Positions 7,271 through 14,403 of a stretch of DNA of 22,380 nt are shown piece by piece. The DNA is from JABDOU01 sp041609995. GTDB taxonomy: Bacteria; Actinomycetota; Acidimicrobiia; Spongiisociales; SHLN01. Every line of letters starts with the position of its first letter. The stretch's first letter is position 1. The notes below the pieces were generated by a model that did not search any database, was not told the DNA's origin, and saw nothing but the letters and a program-made list of their open reading frames with translations. Location: positions 1-22,380 of the forward strand of contig JBFIPU010000041.1 in the NCBI GenBank assembly GCA_041609995.1. Direction: 5' to 3'. Position numbers and translations under genes: made by a program.

Positions 7271-8243
7271 GCTCGTGCTCCTCTGCCGGCCAGATGGTGA
7301 ACCGGTCAAGCTCTTCTTCGAAACTCTTTTTGATCTCGTCGGGCGTGTAGAGCCGGTCGGCCTTGCGCAAGTCCTCGTAGCGAGGCACTTGGCTGTTCCG
7401 GTAGAAGATGCCCACCGGGATGTTGTCGTTCCCGGCGGCGATTTCCCTGGCGCGCAGTAGGTCGCGGGGATCGTGCTCCTGTCGATTGGGGTAGGTGCGG
7501 CTGAGGGAGGCGGTCGGCTGAATGCCGTCGGGGTGAGTCAGCAGGACAATTCGTTCCGGATGCTGCATCCAGGGATCGAAGAAGTCGGGGAGGTATTCCG
7601 GGCACCGCTGGAGCACCTGGATGTAGGAGAAACCTCTGTGATGGAAGGCGAGCGAGACGGTCTGGTAGAGGATCTCGGGGATCCAATCCACGACCTGGGC
7701 AACGAATGAGACGTTGGTTGCCGCGAGTGTGACGCTCAATGGATCGAGCGGCGTGAGAGGTGCACCGTAGGGGGTGGTGTTGGTCATCAGACCCGTGGGC
7801 GACGTGGGGGAGACCTGATGCTTGGTGAGGCCGTACGTGTGGTTGTCGTGCATGACCACCGTCATGTCCATGTTGTATCGAATGGCGTGAATCCAGTGGG
7901 CGGTGCCGATGCTGCAGCAGTCGCCGTCCCCGGTGTTGACGAAAACATGCAGGTCGGGTCGCCTGATCTTGATCCCTTCGGCCACCGGGAGAGCCCGCCC
8001 GTGGAGGCCGTGAAAGCCGTAGCTGTTCATGTAATGGGGGAAGCGGCCGGAACAGCCGATACCTGAGACGAACACGACTTTCTCTCGCGGGAGCTGTTCG
8101 TCCCGGCACAATCTCTGGAAGGCGGCGAGCACGGCGTTGTCGCCACAGCCGGTACACCAGCGAGGGATCCCGCCGGCGTAATCCTCGAGGGTGAAGTCCT
8201 CGTCCATGGACAGCAACGCGCAGTCGGTTGTGTTGAGCGCCAT
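7257..8243 (-). CDS. korB: 2-oxoacid:ferredoxin oxidoreductase, beta (TPP) subunit
   Basis: This 328-aa subunit binds thiamine pyrophosphate and one [4Fe-4S] cluster and transfers electrons from the decarboxylated 2-oxoacid to ferredoxin. Visible motifs are CTGCGDNAV and GIGCSGRFP, with a later QRCPEY, which supply the four cluster cysteines known for OFOR beta subunits. The TPP motif is GDGDCCSIG...NMDMTVVMHDN, followed by YGLTKHQVSPTSPTG, typical of the family. The length is usual. ATG 8243 is preceded by GGAGG seven bases upstream, which rules out a longer in-frame reading through korA. It starts 17 bases after korA. Substrate (2-oxoglutarate, pyruvate or branched 2-oxoacid) cannot be settled from motifs alone. 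Confidence 0.95.
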   Translation of the reverse strand: MALNTTDCALLSMDEDFTLEDYAGGIPRWCTGCGDNAVLAAFQRLCRDEQLPREKVVFVSGIGCSGRFPHYMNSYGFHGLHGRALPVAEGIKIRRPDLHVFVNTGDGDCCSIGTAHWIHAIRYNMDMTVVMHDNHTYGLTKHQVSPTSPTGLMTNTTPYGAPLTPLDPLSVTLAATNVSFVAQVVDWIPEILYQTVSLAFHHRGFSYIQVLQRCPEYLPDFFDPWMQHPERIVLLTHPDGIQPTASLSRTYPNRQEHDPRDLLRAREIAAGNDNIPVGIFYRNSQVPRYEDLRKADRLYTPDEIKKSFEEELDRFTIWPAEEHEHAVS

Positions 8244-8260
8244 GTCTGTGACCTCCTTCC

Positions 8261-10135
8261 TCAGCTCAGTTTCTCCCGCAGGACGGCTTCGATCGTGGCA
8301 GGCTTGATGGGCTGGGCTCGCACCACGCCCCAGCAATCGATGTCGACGAGGGTGCGGGCTCGCAGCATCCATGCGAGGTTGGTAAACCGCCGATTGTTTT
8401 CGTCGATCACGCCATCTCCCACGAAATCGCAAAAGTTGTTCTCGACTGCCAGCACCTTCTCGAACCGCTGCATCGCCTGTTTGATGCCGGGCGCCATCGG
8501 CTGTAGGAACTTGAGGTGCATGGAGCCTGCCCGGTGCCCGTCTGCCCGCACCCTCTCGACGGCCTCTTCGATGGCCCCCTTGGTGCTGCCCCAGCCGACC
8601 ACCAATAGCTCGCCCTGCTGGTCGCCAACTACCACGACCGGATTGAGGGTCTTCTGAAAGGCAGCCAGCTTCATGCTGCGGTTGCGGATCCCCTCCTGGT
8701 TGGTTGCCGGGTCGTAGGCGACGGTGCTGCTGCGGTCGTGCGCTAACCCGGTCAAACAGTGCATCCCCTTGGGCTGACCGGGGAGGAAGCGGCGGATGAG
8801 GCCGGTCTCCCGGTCCCAGTCATAGGGCTCGGCTCCCTCCTCGATGGGAAGCTGATCTATCGGCGGGGCCAGCCAATCCTCGCTGAATTGGGGGCGCACG
8901 AACGGCTGCTGGGCTGTGGCCAGGCTGGCGTCAGACAGCACGACCACCACCATGTTGAATGTCTCAGCGATGCGGCGGGCAGTGATGATGGAGTAGAAGC
9001 AGTCTTCGATGTCGGCCACGCCCATCACGACCTTGGGAGCATCCCCGTGACTGCCGAATACCGAAGTCAGCAGGTCACCCTGTTCGGCTTTGGTGGGCTG
9101 GCCGGTGGCGGGCCCTCCCCGCTGCACATTCACCACCACCAGTGGAATCTCGGCCATCACCGCCAGGCCAATGCTCTCTTGTTTGAGCGAGTAACCAGGA
9201 CCAGACGTGATTGTCACCGCACATTTGCCTGCATAGGAAGCGCCGATGGCAAACGCACAGGCGGCGATTTCGTCCTCGGCTTGGTGCACCACTCCGCCCA
9301 CATCTTCGAAGATCTCACTGAGGTAGTGGGAAGCGGATGTGGCAGGGGTGATTGGGTACATCGCGCAGACTTCCATGCCGGACGCCATCACACCCAGAGC
9401 GATGGCGGAGTTGCCATTGACGACCACCCGCGGTTCGGTGGGGGGTGTGGCCGGTATCCGGAAGCGCAGATCGAGGTTCTTCTCTGCCCACTCCCAGCCT
9501 GCTCGCAGTAGCTGCTGGTTAGGGACGATGACTTTGTCACCCTTCTTGGCAAACGTGAACGCCACCTGCTCCAGGGCCAGCGCCCGATCGAGGCTGTAGA
9601 TCCGGCACAGCAGCCCGAGCACGAACATATTCTTGCCCCGCCGGGCATCGGGAACGTGCTTGAGACACTCCTGCTCCATCGGAATCTCGTACAACCGGAA
9701 GCCGTCGGCCAGCAGCCGGTCGCGCACCCGGGTATAGGAGGAGGCGATCTCGGGATCGGCATCGCTCTCCCACATGTTCTCGATGAGGAGGATGCATCCG
9801 GGCTTCAGCTCGTGAGCCTGGAGCCGGCCCAGTAGTACCTGCTCATTGAAGGCCACAACCAGGTCGGCGGCGTCCCCTCCATTGCTGACCGGGCCGGAGG
9901 CCAGCCTCGTGCGATTGCCGCTGGCACCGGCAATGCTGCGGGGGGGCGGCTGAATCTCCGCCGGGATGATCTCCACCGTCCAGATGCCGTTTCCCATGCG
10001 AGCGCCGATGGCAGAGAAGGACTGGCCGCACTTCTGAGCGCCCTCGCCCGAGTCGCTAACGATGTCGATGATGTGTTCGCTCAGGACGGTGGCGTCGGCG
10101 GTGTCCGGCCGGGGAGTGTCCAGGGTGGTCGTCAT
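8261..10135 (-). CDS. korA: 2-oxoacid:ferredoxin oxidoreductase, fused gamma-alpha subunit
   Basis: The 624-aa product has an N-terminal gamma-type domain at about residues 25-205 (IVSDSGEGAQKCGQ, VVAFNEQVLLGRL, NMFVLGLL) and an alpha domain from about 230. The alpha domain shows YPITPATSASHYL near residue 260, EDEIAACAFAIGASYAGK, TSGPGYSLKQE, and RGGPATGQPTKAEQGDLL, the signature of the KorA/OforA family. With KorB it forms the alpha-beta enzyme converting a 2-oxoacid and CoA to acyl-CoA, CO2 and reduced ferredoxin. The start ATG overlaps the nfnB stop as ATGA and has GGAGGAAGG upstream, so the two are translationally coupled. Reading the frame further upstream would only run out of frame through nfnB. 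Confidence 0.95.
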   Translation of the reverse strand: MTTTLDTPRPDTADATVLSEHIIDIVSDSGEGAQKCGQSFSAIGARMGNGIWTVEIIPAEIQPPPRSIAGASGNRTRLASGPVSNGGDAADLVVAFNEQVLLGRLQAHELKPGCILLIENMWESDADPEIASSYTRVRDRLLADGFRLYEIPMEQECLKHVPDARRGKNMFVLGLLCRIYSLDRALALEQVAFTFAKKGDKVIVPNQQLLRAGWEWAEKNLDLRFRIPATPPTEPRVVVNGNSAIALGVMASGMEVCAMYPITPATSASHYLSEIFEDVGGVVHQAEDEIAACAFAIGASYAGKCAVTITSGPGYSLKQESIGLAVMAEIPLVVVNVQRGGPATGQPTKAEQGDLLTSVFGSHGDAPKVVMGVADIEDCFYSIITARRIAETFNMVVVVLSDASLATAQQPFVRPQFSEDWLAPPIDQLPIEEGAEPYDWDRETGLIRRFLPGQPKGMHCLTGLAHDRSSTVAYDPATNQEGIRNRSMKLAAFQKTLNPVVVVGDQQGELLVVGWGSTKGAIEEAVERVRADGHRAGSMHLKFLQPMAPGIKQAMQRFEKVLAVENNFCDFVGDGVIDENNRRFTNLAWMLRARTLVDIDCWGVVRAQPIKPATIEAVLREKLS

Positions 10136-11694
10136 GGTTCCTTCCTCCCGTCCGAGCCGGCGGCGCCACTCAAGGCGAGCTCGGGCTCGAGGGGTGGTAG
10201 GCGCAGACGGACGTAGTTCTGTTCGCAGGAGTCGAAGCCGAAGATACGTCCGTCGGAGGCGGGGATCCCGTACACCACCTCGGTGTTGCGGATCCTGAGG
10301 TAGTCCTTGATGCTGGCCGCCGCCGTCCGTCCGGCCCCCATCGCCAGGATGACGGTGGCGGCGCCGGTGACGATGTCGCCGCCGGCGTAGACGCCGGCCA
10401 TGGAAGTGCTGAGGTTGTCGGCGGTCTTGATATAGCCCCGGTCGTTCATTTCCAGCTCCGAGGTTTGACCGATGATCCTGTTGGCGTTGGTGCCGATGGC
10501 ATAGACGACAGTATCGGTGGGGAACTCGTACTCGCTGCCTTCGACGGGAACCGGTCGCCGCCTTCCGGAGTCGTCCGGCTCGCCCAACTCCATGCGGATG
10601 CACCGCATCGCCCGCACCTTGCCTTCGCCGTCGTCCAAGATTTCCACCGGAGCGGTGAGCCAGTGGAACTCGATCCCTTCCTCCTCAGCGTGGGTGATCT
10701 CCTCCTCTCGCGCCGGGCTCTCGGCCCGGGTGCGGCGGTACACGCAGGAGACCTTTTCGGCCCCCGCTCGCAGTGACACCCGCATGGCGTCCATGGCGGT
10801 GTTGCCGGAGCCGATGACGGCCACGTGGGAACCGATGTCGATCGGCGTGTCGAACTTCGGAAACTCCAGTGCCCCCATGAGGTTGCAGCGGGTGAGCAGC
10901 TCATTGGCGGACAGCACCCCGTGCAAGGCTTCCCCGGGGATGCCCATGAAGCGGGGAGTGCCGGCACCGGTGCCGATGAAGACGGCGTCGAACCCCATCT
11001 CCTCCCTCAGCTGCCTGATCGTGAAAATGCGCCCCACCACCGTGTTGCACTCGATCTTCACCCCCAGGCGGGTGAGGTTCTCGATCTCGGCATCGATGAC
11101 TTCGTTGGGGAGGCGAAACTCGGGGATTCCGTAGCGCAGCACCCCCCCGGGAGCGTGCAACGCTTCGAAGATCGTCACCTCACATCCCGCTTTGGCCAGG
11201 TCGGCGGCGCAGGCGATGCCGGCTGGGCCCGATCCCACGATTGCCACCCGGCGGTGGTTGGGCTCGATGTAGGGGATGTTGTGCCAGCCTTCCGCCAGTG
11301 CCATGTCGCCGATCCAGCGTTCCAGCCGGCCGATCGCGACCGGCTCCAGGGTTTCGCCCACCGGGCACACCAGCTCACACTGATCCTCCTGCGGGCACAC
11401 CCGGCCGCAGATGGCCGGCAGGAGGTTGGCGTCGGTGAGGATGTCGTAGGCCCCTCGGTAGTCCTCGGCGGAGATGCGCTCGATGAAACCGGGGATGTCG
11501 ATGGCGACCGGACAGGCCGGAATGCAGATGGCGTCCTTGCACAGGAGACACCGTTCCGCCTCCCGCAAGGCGTCCTCCACCCGGTATCCGAGCGCCACCT
11601 CATCGAAGTTCCCGATTCGTTCCCTCGGATCTTGTTCGGGTATGGGGGTGCGCTCTTGGGGAATCGTCCGGATCGTTTTCTTCTGAGCTGCCAT
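10132..11694 (-). CDS. nfnB: NfnB/GltD-like FAD- and NADP-binding Fe-S oxidoreductase, large subunit
   Basis: A 520-aa relative of the glutamate synthase small subunit and the large subunit of the bifurcating transhydrogenase NfnAB (also named SudA). The N-terminus holds two cysteine clusters, CLLCKDAICIPACP and CGRVCPQEDQCELVCP, for two [4Fe-4S] centres. Next come an FAD motif, VAIVGSGPAGIACA, and an NAD(P) motif, VAVIGSGNTAMDAMR, then GVYAGGDIVTGAATVI, typical of the FAD C-terminal motif. In NfnAB the enzyme couples NADH and reduced ferredoxin to NADP reduction; whether this one bifurcates is inferred. ATG 11694 is preferred because GGAG is eight bases upstream; ATG 11700 is too close to it. 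The start lies 14 bases after the nfnA stop. Confidence 0.9.
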   Translation of the reverse strand: MAAQKKTIRTIPQERTPIPEQDPRERIGNFDEVALGYRVEDALREAERCLLCKDAICIPACPVAIDIPGFIERISAEDYRGAYDILTDANLLPAICGRVCPQEDQCELVCPVGETLEPVAIGRLERWIGDMALAEGWHNIPYIEPNHRRVAIVGSGPAGIACAADLAKAGCEVTIFEALHAPGGVLRYGIPEFRLPNEVIDAEIENLTRLGVKIECNTVVGRIFTIRQLREEMGFDAVFIGTGAGTPRFMGIPGEALHGVLSANELLTRCNLMGALEFPKFDTPIDIGSHVAVIGSGNTAMDAMRVSLRAGAEKVSCVYRRTRAESPAREEEITHAEEEGIEFHWLTAPVEILDDGEGKVRAMRCIRMELGEPDDSGRRRPVPVEGSEYEFPTDTVVYAIGTNANRIIGQTSELEMNDRGYIKTADNLSTSMAGVYAGGDIVTGAATVILAMGAGRTAAASIKDYLRIRNTEVVYGIPASDGRIFGFDSCEQNYVRLRLPPLEPELALSGAAGSDGRKEP

Positions 11695-11708
11695 GCCCAT
11701 GTCTCCGA

Positions 11709-12791
11709 TCACGGCGCCCCCGCCTCTACCAGGCCTTCCGTCCACGCCTCCAATGCCCGCTTCTCCTGCACGGTGTATCTCTGCAGCCGGCTCATCAGGT
11801 CGGCGAAGTCGACCTTGTGTCCGTCGAACTCGGGGCCATCGACGCACGTGAACTTCATTTCTCCGTCGACGAGCACCCGGCAACCACCGCACATCCCGGT
11901 CCCGTCGACCATGATCGGGTTGAGGCTGACCGTGGTCTTGATGCCCTGGGGACGGGTGTAGTCGGCACAGGCTCGCATCATGATGGGGGGACCGATCGCC
12001 ACCAGTTCCTCGATGTCGGGATGCCGCTCGAGGGCCACTTCAATACCTTCGGTGACGAGTCCGTGGATTCCGGCCGAACCATCATCGGTGCAGATGATGA
12101 GCTCATCGCAGTAGCGCTGGAATTTGTCTTCCCAGAATATGAGATCTTTGCTGCGGAACCCCACGATGCCGATCACATACGATCCCGCCTCCTTGGCGGC
12201 CCGGATCTGGGGATAGATCGACGCTACCCCTAACCCACCGCCGACGTACACCGATTTGCCGTGGTGACCGATGTCGCTGGGGAGGCCCATGGGTCCGACC
12301 ACGCAGTAGAGGCGGCTTCCGGCCACGCATTGCTGCCGCATCTCCCGTGTGGTCTTGCCGACCGCTTGGATCACCATGGTGATGGTGCCGGCCTCGCGGT
12401 CGTAGTCGGCGATCGTCAACGGAATCCGCTCGCCGTGCTCGTGGGATATCACCAGTACGAACTGGCCGGGCTGGGCGGCTTGGGCCAGCATCGGATGGTA
12501 GACCTCGAGCAGGTAGGTGACGTCGGAGAAGTCCTCCCGGGCGGTGATGGGATAGCCATTGCCGATGCGGGGCACCGCTGCCGGGACGCCGTCCTGTTCC
12601 CGCCGGGCTCGGGCGATCTGCTCCCGAAACTCGGCGACGACGGGGTCCCGGGCCGTGCGGGCGGTTGTAAGGTCCCGTGTCCGCAGCGAGCGGCGCAGGT
12701 CATATCCGAGCTTCTCCCGCAGAGTGGGCGGGACGGAGATCTTGACCCACCAGGTTTGACCCCGTTTGAACAGGTACTTGGTGTCGCTCAT
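11709..12791 (-). CDS. nfnA: NfnA-like ferredoxin-NADP reductase subunit with a fused integrase N-terminus
   Basis: Residues about 79-360 are the small subunit of NfnAB/SudB type: YPITAREDFSDVTYLLEV opening, PGQFVLV, FAD motif ERIPLTIADYD, nucleotide motif GGGLGVASIYPQIRAA, and the C-terminal [2Fe-2S] region DGTGMCGGCRV...FTCVDGPEFDGH. Residues 1-67 are foreign: YLFKRGQTWWVKISVPPTLRE...RRSLRTRDLTTARTAR is the N-terminal part of a tyrosine recombinase (the DUF6538-like arm-binding region). So the reading frame is an in-frame fusion and the operon now uses a mobile-element start. ATG 12791 is chosen for the strong AAGGGGGGAAGG upstream; a longer reading from 12875 has no such support. The usual NfnA length is about 280 aa, matching the C-terminal part alone. 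Partner of nfnB, just downstream. Confidence 0.85.
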   Translation of the reverse strand: MSDTKYLFKRGQTWWVKISVPPTLREKLGYDLRRSLRTRDLTTARTARDPVVAEFREQIARARREQDGVPAAVPRIGNGYPITAREDFSDVTYLLEVYHPMLAQAAQPGQFVLVISHEHGERIPLTIADYDREAGTITMVIQAVGKTTREMRQQCVAGSRLYCVVGPMGLPSDIGHHGKSVYVGGGLGVASIYPQIRAAKEAGSYVIGIVGFRSKDLIFWEDKFQRYCDELIICTDDGSAGIHGLVTEGIEVALERHPDIEELVAIGPPIMMRACADYTRPQGIKTTVSLNPIMVDGTGMCGGCRVLVDGEMKFTCVDGPEFDGHKVDFADLMSRLQRYTVQEKRALEAWTEGLVEAGAP

Positions 12792-12819
12792 GCCTTCCCC
12801 CCTTGAGTCGCCCTGGGCG

Positions 12820-12927
12820 TGTACCTCTACAACGGGGACGGTCGCCATAGCCTGTACCTTCCTCGCCGAGAGCATGTACCTGAGCGGCGCGTTTGTGCAG
12901 GGTCTTTGTACCTTTCCTTTCTGTACC
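12820..12927 (-). repeat. Five direct AGGTACA repeats upstream of the integrase-nfnA fusion
   Basis: On the minus strand the hexamer GGTACA occurs at 12922-12927, 12907-12912, 12875-12880, 12853-12858 and 12820-12825, all in the same orientation and each preceded by A (AGGTACA). Start-to-start spacings are 15, 32, 22 and 33 bases; three of the four are close to multiples of the helical repeat, so the sites would lie on one face of the DNA. They sit directly before the start at 12791. Candidate roles are operator sites, integrase or excisionase arm sites, or iterons. No clear -35/-10 pair is visible. Confidence 0.6.
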
Positions 12928-12956
12928 TGTTCGCCTCCGAATCTCGTCCTCGAAGT

Positions 12957-13534
12957 TGAGCTCGGCCTTGTGGGCGATCAATTCGAAGAGATATCCACGC
13001 TCGTGGACGACGACCAGACCGGAAATCGTTTTTTCCGTCTCCTCACCAACGCCGTGGAAGCCAGGGGTTCCCGAGTCCGGGTCCTATTCACGTTACGAGC
13101 CGACTTCTTCGACCGGCCCCTCGCCTACGAGCACATCGGGTCCCATGTGAGCGCCGGCACGTCACCGTCATCCCCCCACCCGAGCCGAATTCACAGAAGC
13201 CATTGAGAAACCCGCCCTAGCGGTTGGGTTGCGATTCGAGCCGGGCTGGCAGCCCGCATCACAAGTGATGTTGCCGAGCAACCTGGTGGGCTTCCCCTCA
13301 TGTAGAACGCCCTCACCGAGCTGGTCGAGACTTAGAGGAACCGACGTGTTCACCACCACCGATTACGACAGCATGGGTGGCGTCACCGGCGCACTCGGAC
13401 GTCGCGCCGAACAGGTTCACCAAGACCGCTCCGCCAACCGCCAACCGGCGGCCCGCCAGATACTCCTCCAGCTGGTCATGGTGGATGAGAACAGCGACGA
13501 CATTCGACGGCGGGCCAACGTTCGTAAGGATCCC
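12957..13534 (+). pseudogene. nSTAND1-type NTPase fragment, multiply frameshifted
   Basis: Three reading frames in succession encode pieces of one protein resembling the nSTAND1 NTPase domain (AfsR/WD40-type STAND regulators). The first piece is VGDQFEEISTLVDDD (Walker B region) through VLFTLRADFFDRPLAYE. A shift near 13160-13180 leads to EFTEAIEKPALAVGLRFEPG. Another frame then gives LAARITSDVAEQPGGLPL interrupted by a stop, and the last piece is FTTTDYDSMGGVTGALGRRAE through DENSDDIRRRANVR. The Walker A end and everything after about the middle of the protein are missing. It is divergent from the nfnA fusion and clearly decayed. Intact relatives are signalling or defence-type ATPases; this copy cannot work. 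Confidence 0.75.
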
Positions 13535-13646
13535 GTGTCTCCCTAGGGGTCCTGCCTCTCACCGTCTGCTGGATCTCGCGCTGACGGGCGAGCTGTTCTC
13601 GAAACTGAGTGAGCTCCTCGGTTTCAAACGAGTTGCTCCACTTCAC
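13476..13646 (-). CDS. Possible truncated 56-aa ORF with strong ribosome site
   Basis: GTG 13646 is preceded at once by GGGAGGA inside a purine-rich run, and the first 38 residues (KWSNSFETEELTQFREQLA and following) look like a genuine charged helical N-terminus. The remaining codons run antisense through the end of the nSTAND1 fragment and look random, so this is probably the 5' stump of a gene cut by a recombination event. I do not recognise the family. Confidence 0.25.
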   Translation of the reverse strand: MKWSNSFETEELTQFREQLARQREIQQTVRGRTPRETRDPYERWPAVECRRCSHPP

Positions 13647-13744
13647 TCCTCCCTCTCTCTCTGGGTGAGCTTCACGCTCGAGCAACGCTGCCAGCAATCG
13701 GCGCACACGTGAACATGTCCACCCCATCCGTCGGGGCTCCACGC

Positions 13745-13932
13745 GAATTGGGCAACAATTCGGCAACGCGCCAAAGAGAAACCTTCGGAACCAACCGGAA
13801 CCAACGGGAGCGATAACGCCAGTCAGGAAAAGGAGAATCCCTCGGAAACTTAGTAACCATGGGCTTTCTCGAAACGACCCGCGTTGCCTTCACACGGCGG
13901 AGGTCACTGGTTCAATCCCAGTAGCGCCCACC
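13745..13932 (+). repeat. Dispersed attachment-site-like repeat, copy C, with tRNA-Val 3' half
   Basis: Full-length copy. The 5' block has two GGCAAC motifs (13751-13756 and 13762-13767), and the middle block shares GCCAGTCAGGAAAAGG and CCATGGGCTT-like text with copies A and D. The tRNA half (13884-13932) has anticodon loop TTCACAC (anticodon CAC, Val), a T arm ACTGG-TTCAATC-CCAGT and acceptor strand AGCGCCC plus ACC. CGGCAACGCG at the left and CGCGTTGCC at the tRNA edge form an inverted pair. No D arm or 5' tRNA half is present. Confidence 0.88.
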
Positions 13933-14092
13933 GTTCAGAATCTCTCGCGTAACCACCCCATCGGTTGATAGATGAACAACGCGACGAGGACGGTTCGCCA
14001 TCCAGAAACGCGAACAAAGGGCCAATCGTCTCTACCGATTCTTGGTAGTAGCGCTTAGCTTGGCATGGGAGTTGATGTGAGGGGTCGGAATC

Positions 14093-14386
14093 GTGGTCAA
14101 CGTCCCGAGCACGGAAGTCGTCGCCCGCCTTGCATTGAAGCAACGCGACCCTGACGCGGCTAGCCACTGCGCCCGCGAGCTTGCCGGATTCGGGTTCGTC
14201 GTGAGGTCCGTGGGAGCCCGTGGTGTCGGTTTCGCTGGATCAGTCGACCTGTTCGAATCCGTGTTCGGCAGCACGGTCGTTTCGAACGGATCGCGATCAC
14301 GTTTCGCTACGCCGCCGACCTTCCCAGATCGGCTAGCAGGTGTTGCCGACTCGGTGTACTTCCCGACCCGACCCGACTTTCTTTAA
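14093..14386 (+). CDS. Small prosegment-like protein, upstream partner of the S8 protease
   Basis: The 97-aa product starts at GTG 14093 with AGGGG upstream. It opens with VARLALKQRDP and continues SHCARELAGFGFVVRSVGARGVGFAGSVDLFESVF. The same pattern appears in residues 1-80 of the downstream protease (RVRLVPKTRD ... RTLGFTRPRVTYTGSVDATLPWD ... EIFDVSLEE), so the two N-termini look related. The layout (L..GF.V...G..V.F.GSV..FE..F) resembles protease prosegments of the kumamolisin/subtilisin type. It could act in trans as an inhibitor or folding helper; this is inference. There is no signal peptide. It ends 17 bases before the protease gene, so the two form an operon. Confidence 0.6.
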   Translation: MVNVPSTEVVARLALKQRDPDAASHCARELAGFGFVVRSVGARGVGFAGSVDLFESVFGSTVVSNGSRSRFATPPTFPDRLAGVADSVYFPTRPDFL

Positions 14387-14403
14387 GGAGGAGGAGGTGC
14401 GAC

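Noticed and set aside
8244..8432. Longer korB reading upstream of 8243
   Set aside because: It overlaps the korA 3' end in another frame, while ATG 8243 has GGAGG at ideal spacing.
10136..10603. Longer korA reading upstream of 10135
   Set aside because: It runs out of frame through nfnB with low-complexity Arg/His-rich codons; ATG 10135 has a strong ribosome site and an ATGA overlap.
12820..12927. CRISPR array
   Set aside because: Repeat unit is only 7 bases and the spacings are irregular (15-33); there are no cas genes.
12766..13206. Plus-strand 146-aa frame as an intact gene
   Set aside because: Its first 60 codons are antisense to the integrase-nfnA start; only the later part is real, as the first piece of the nSTAND1 pseudogene.
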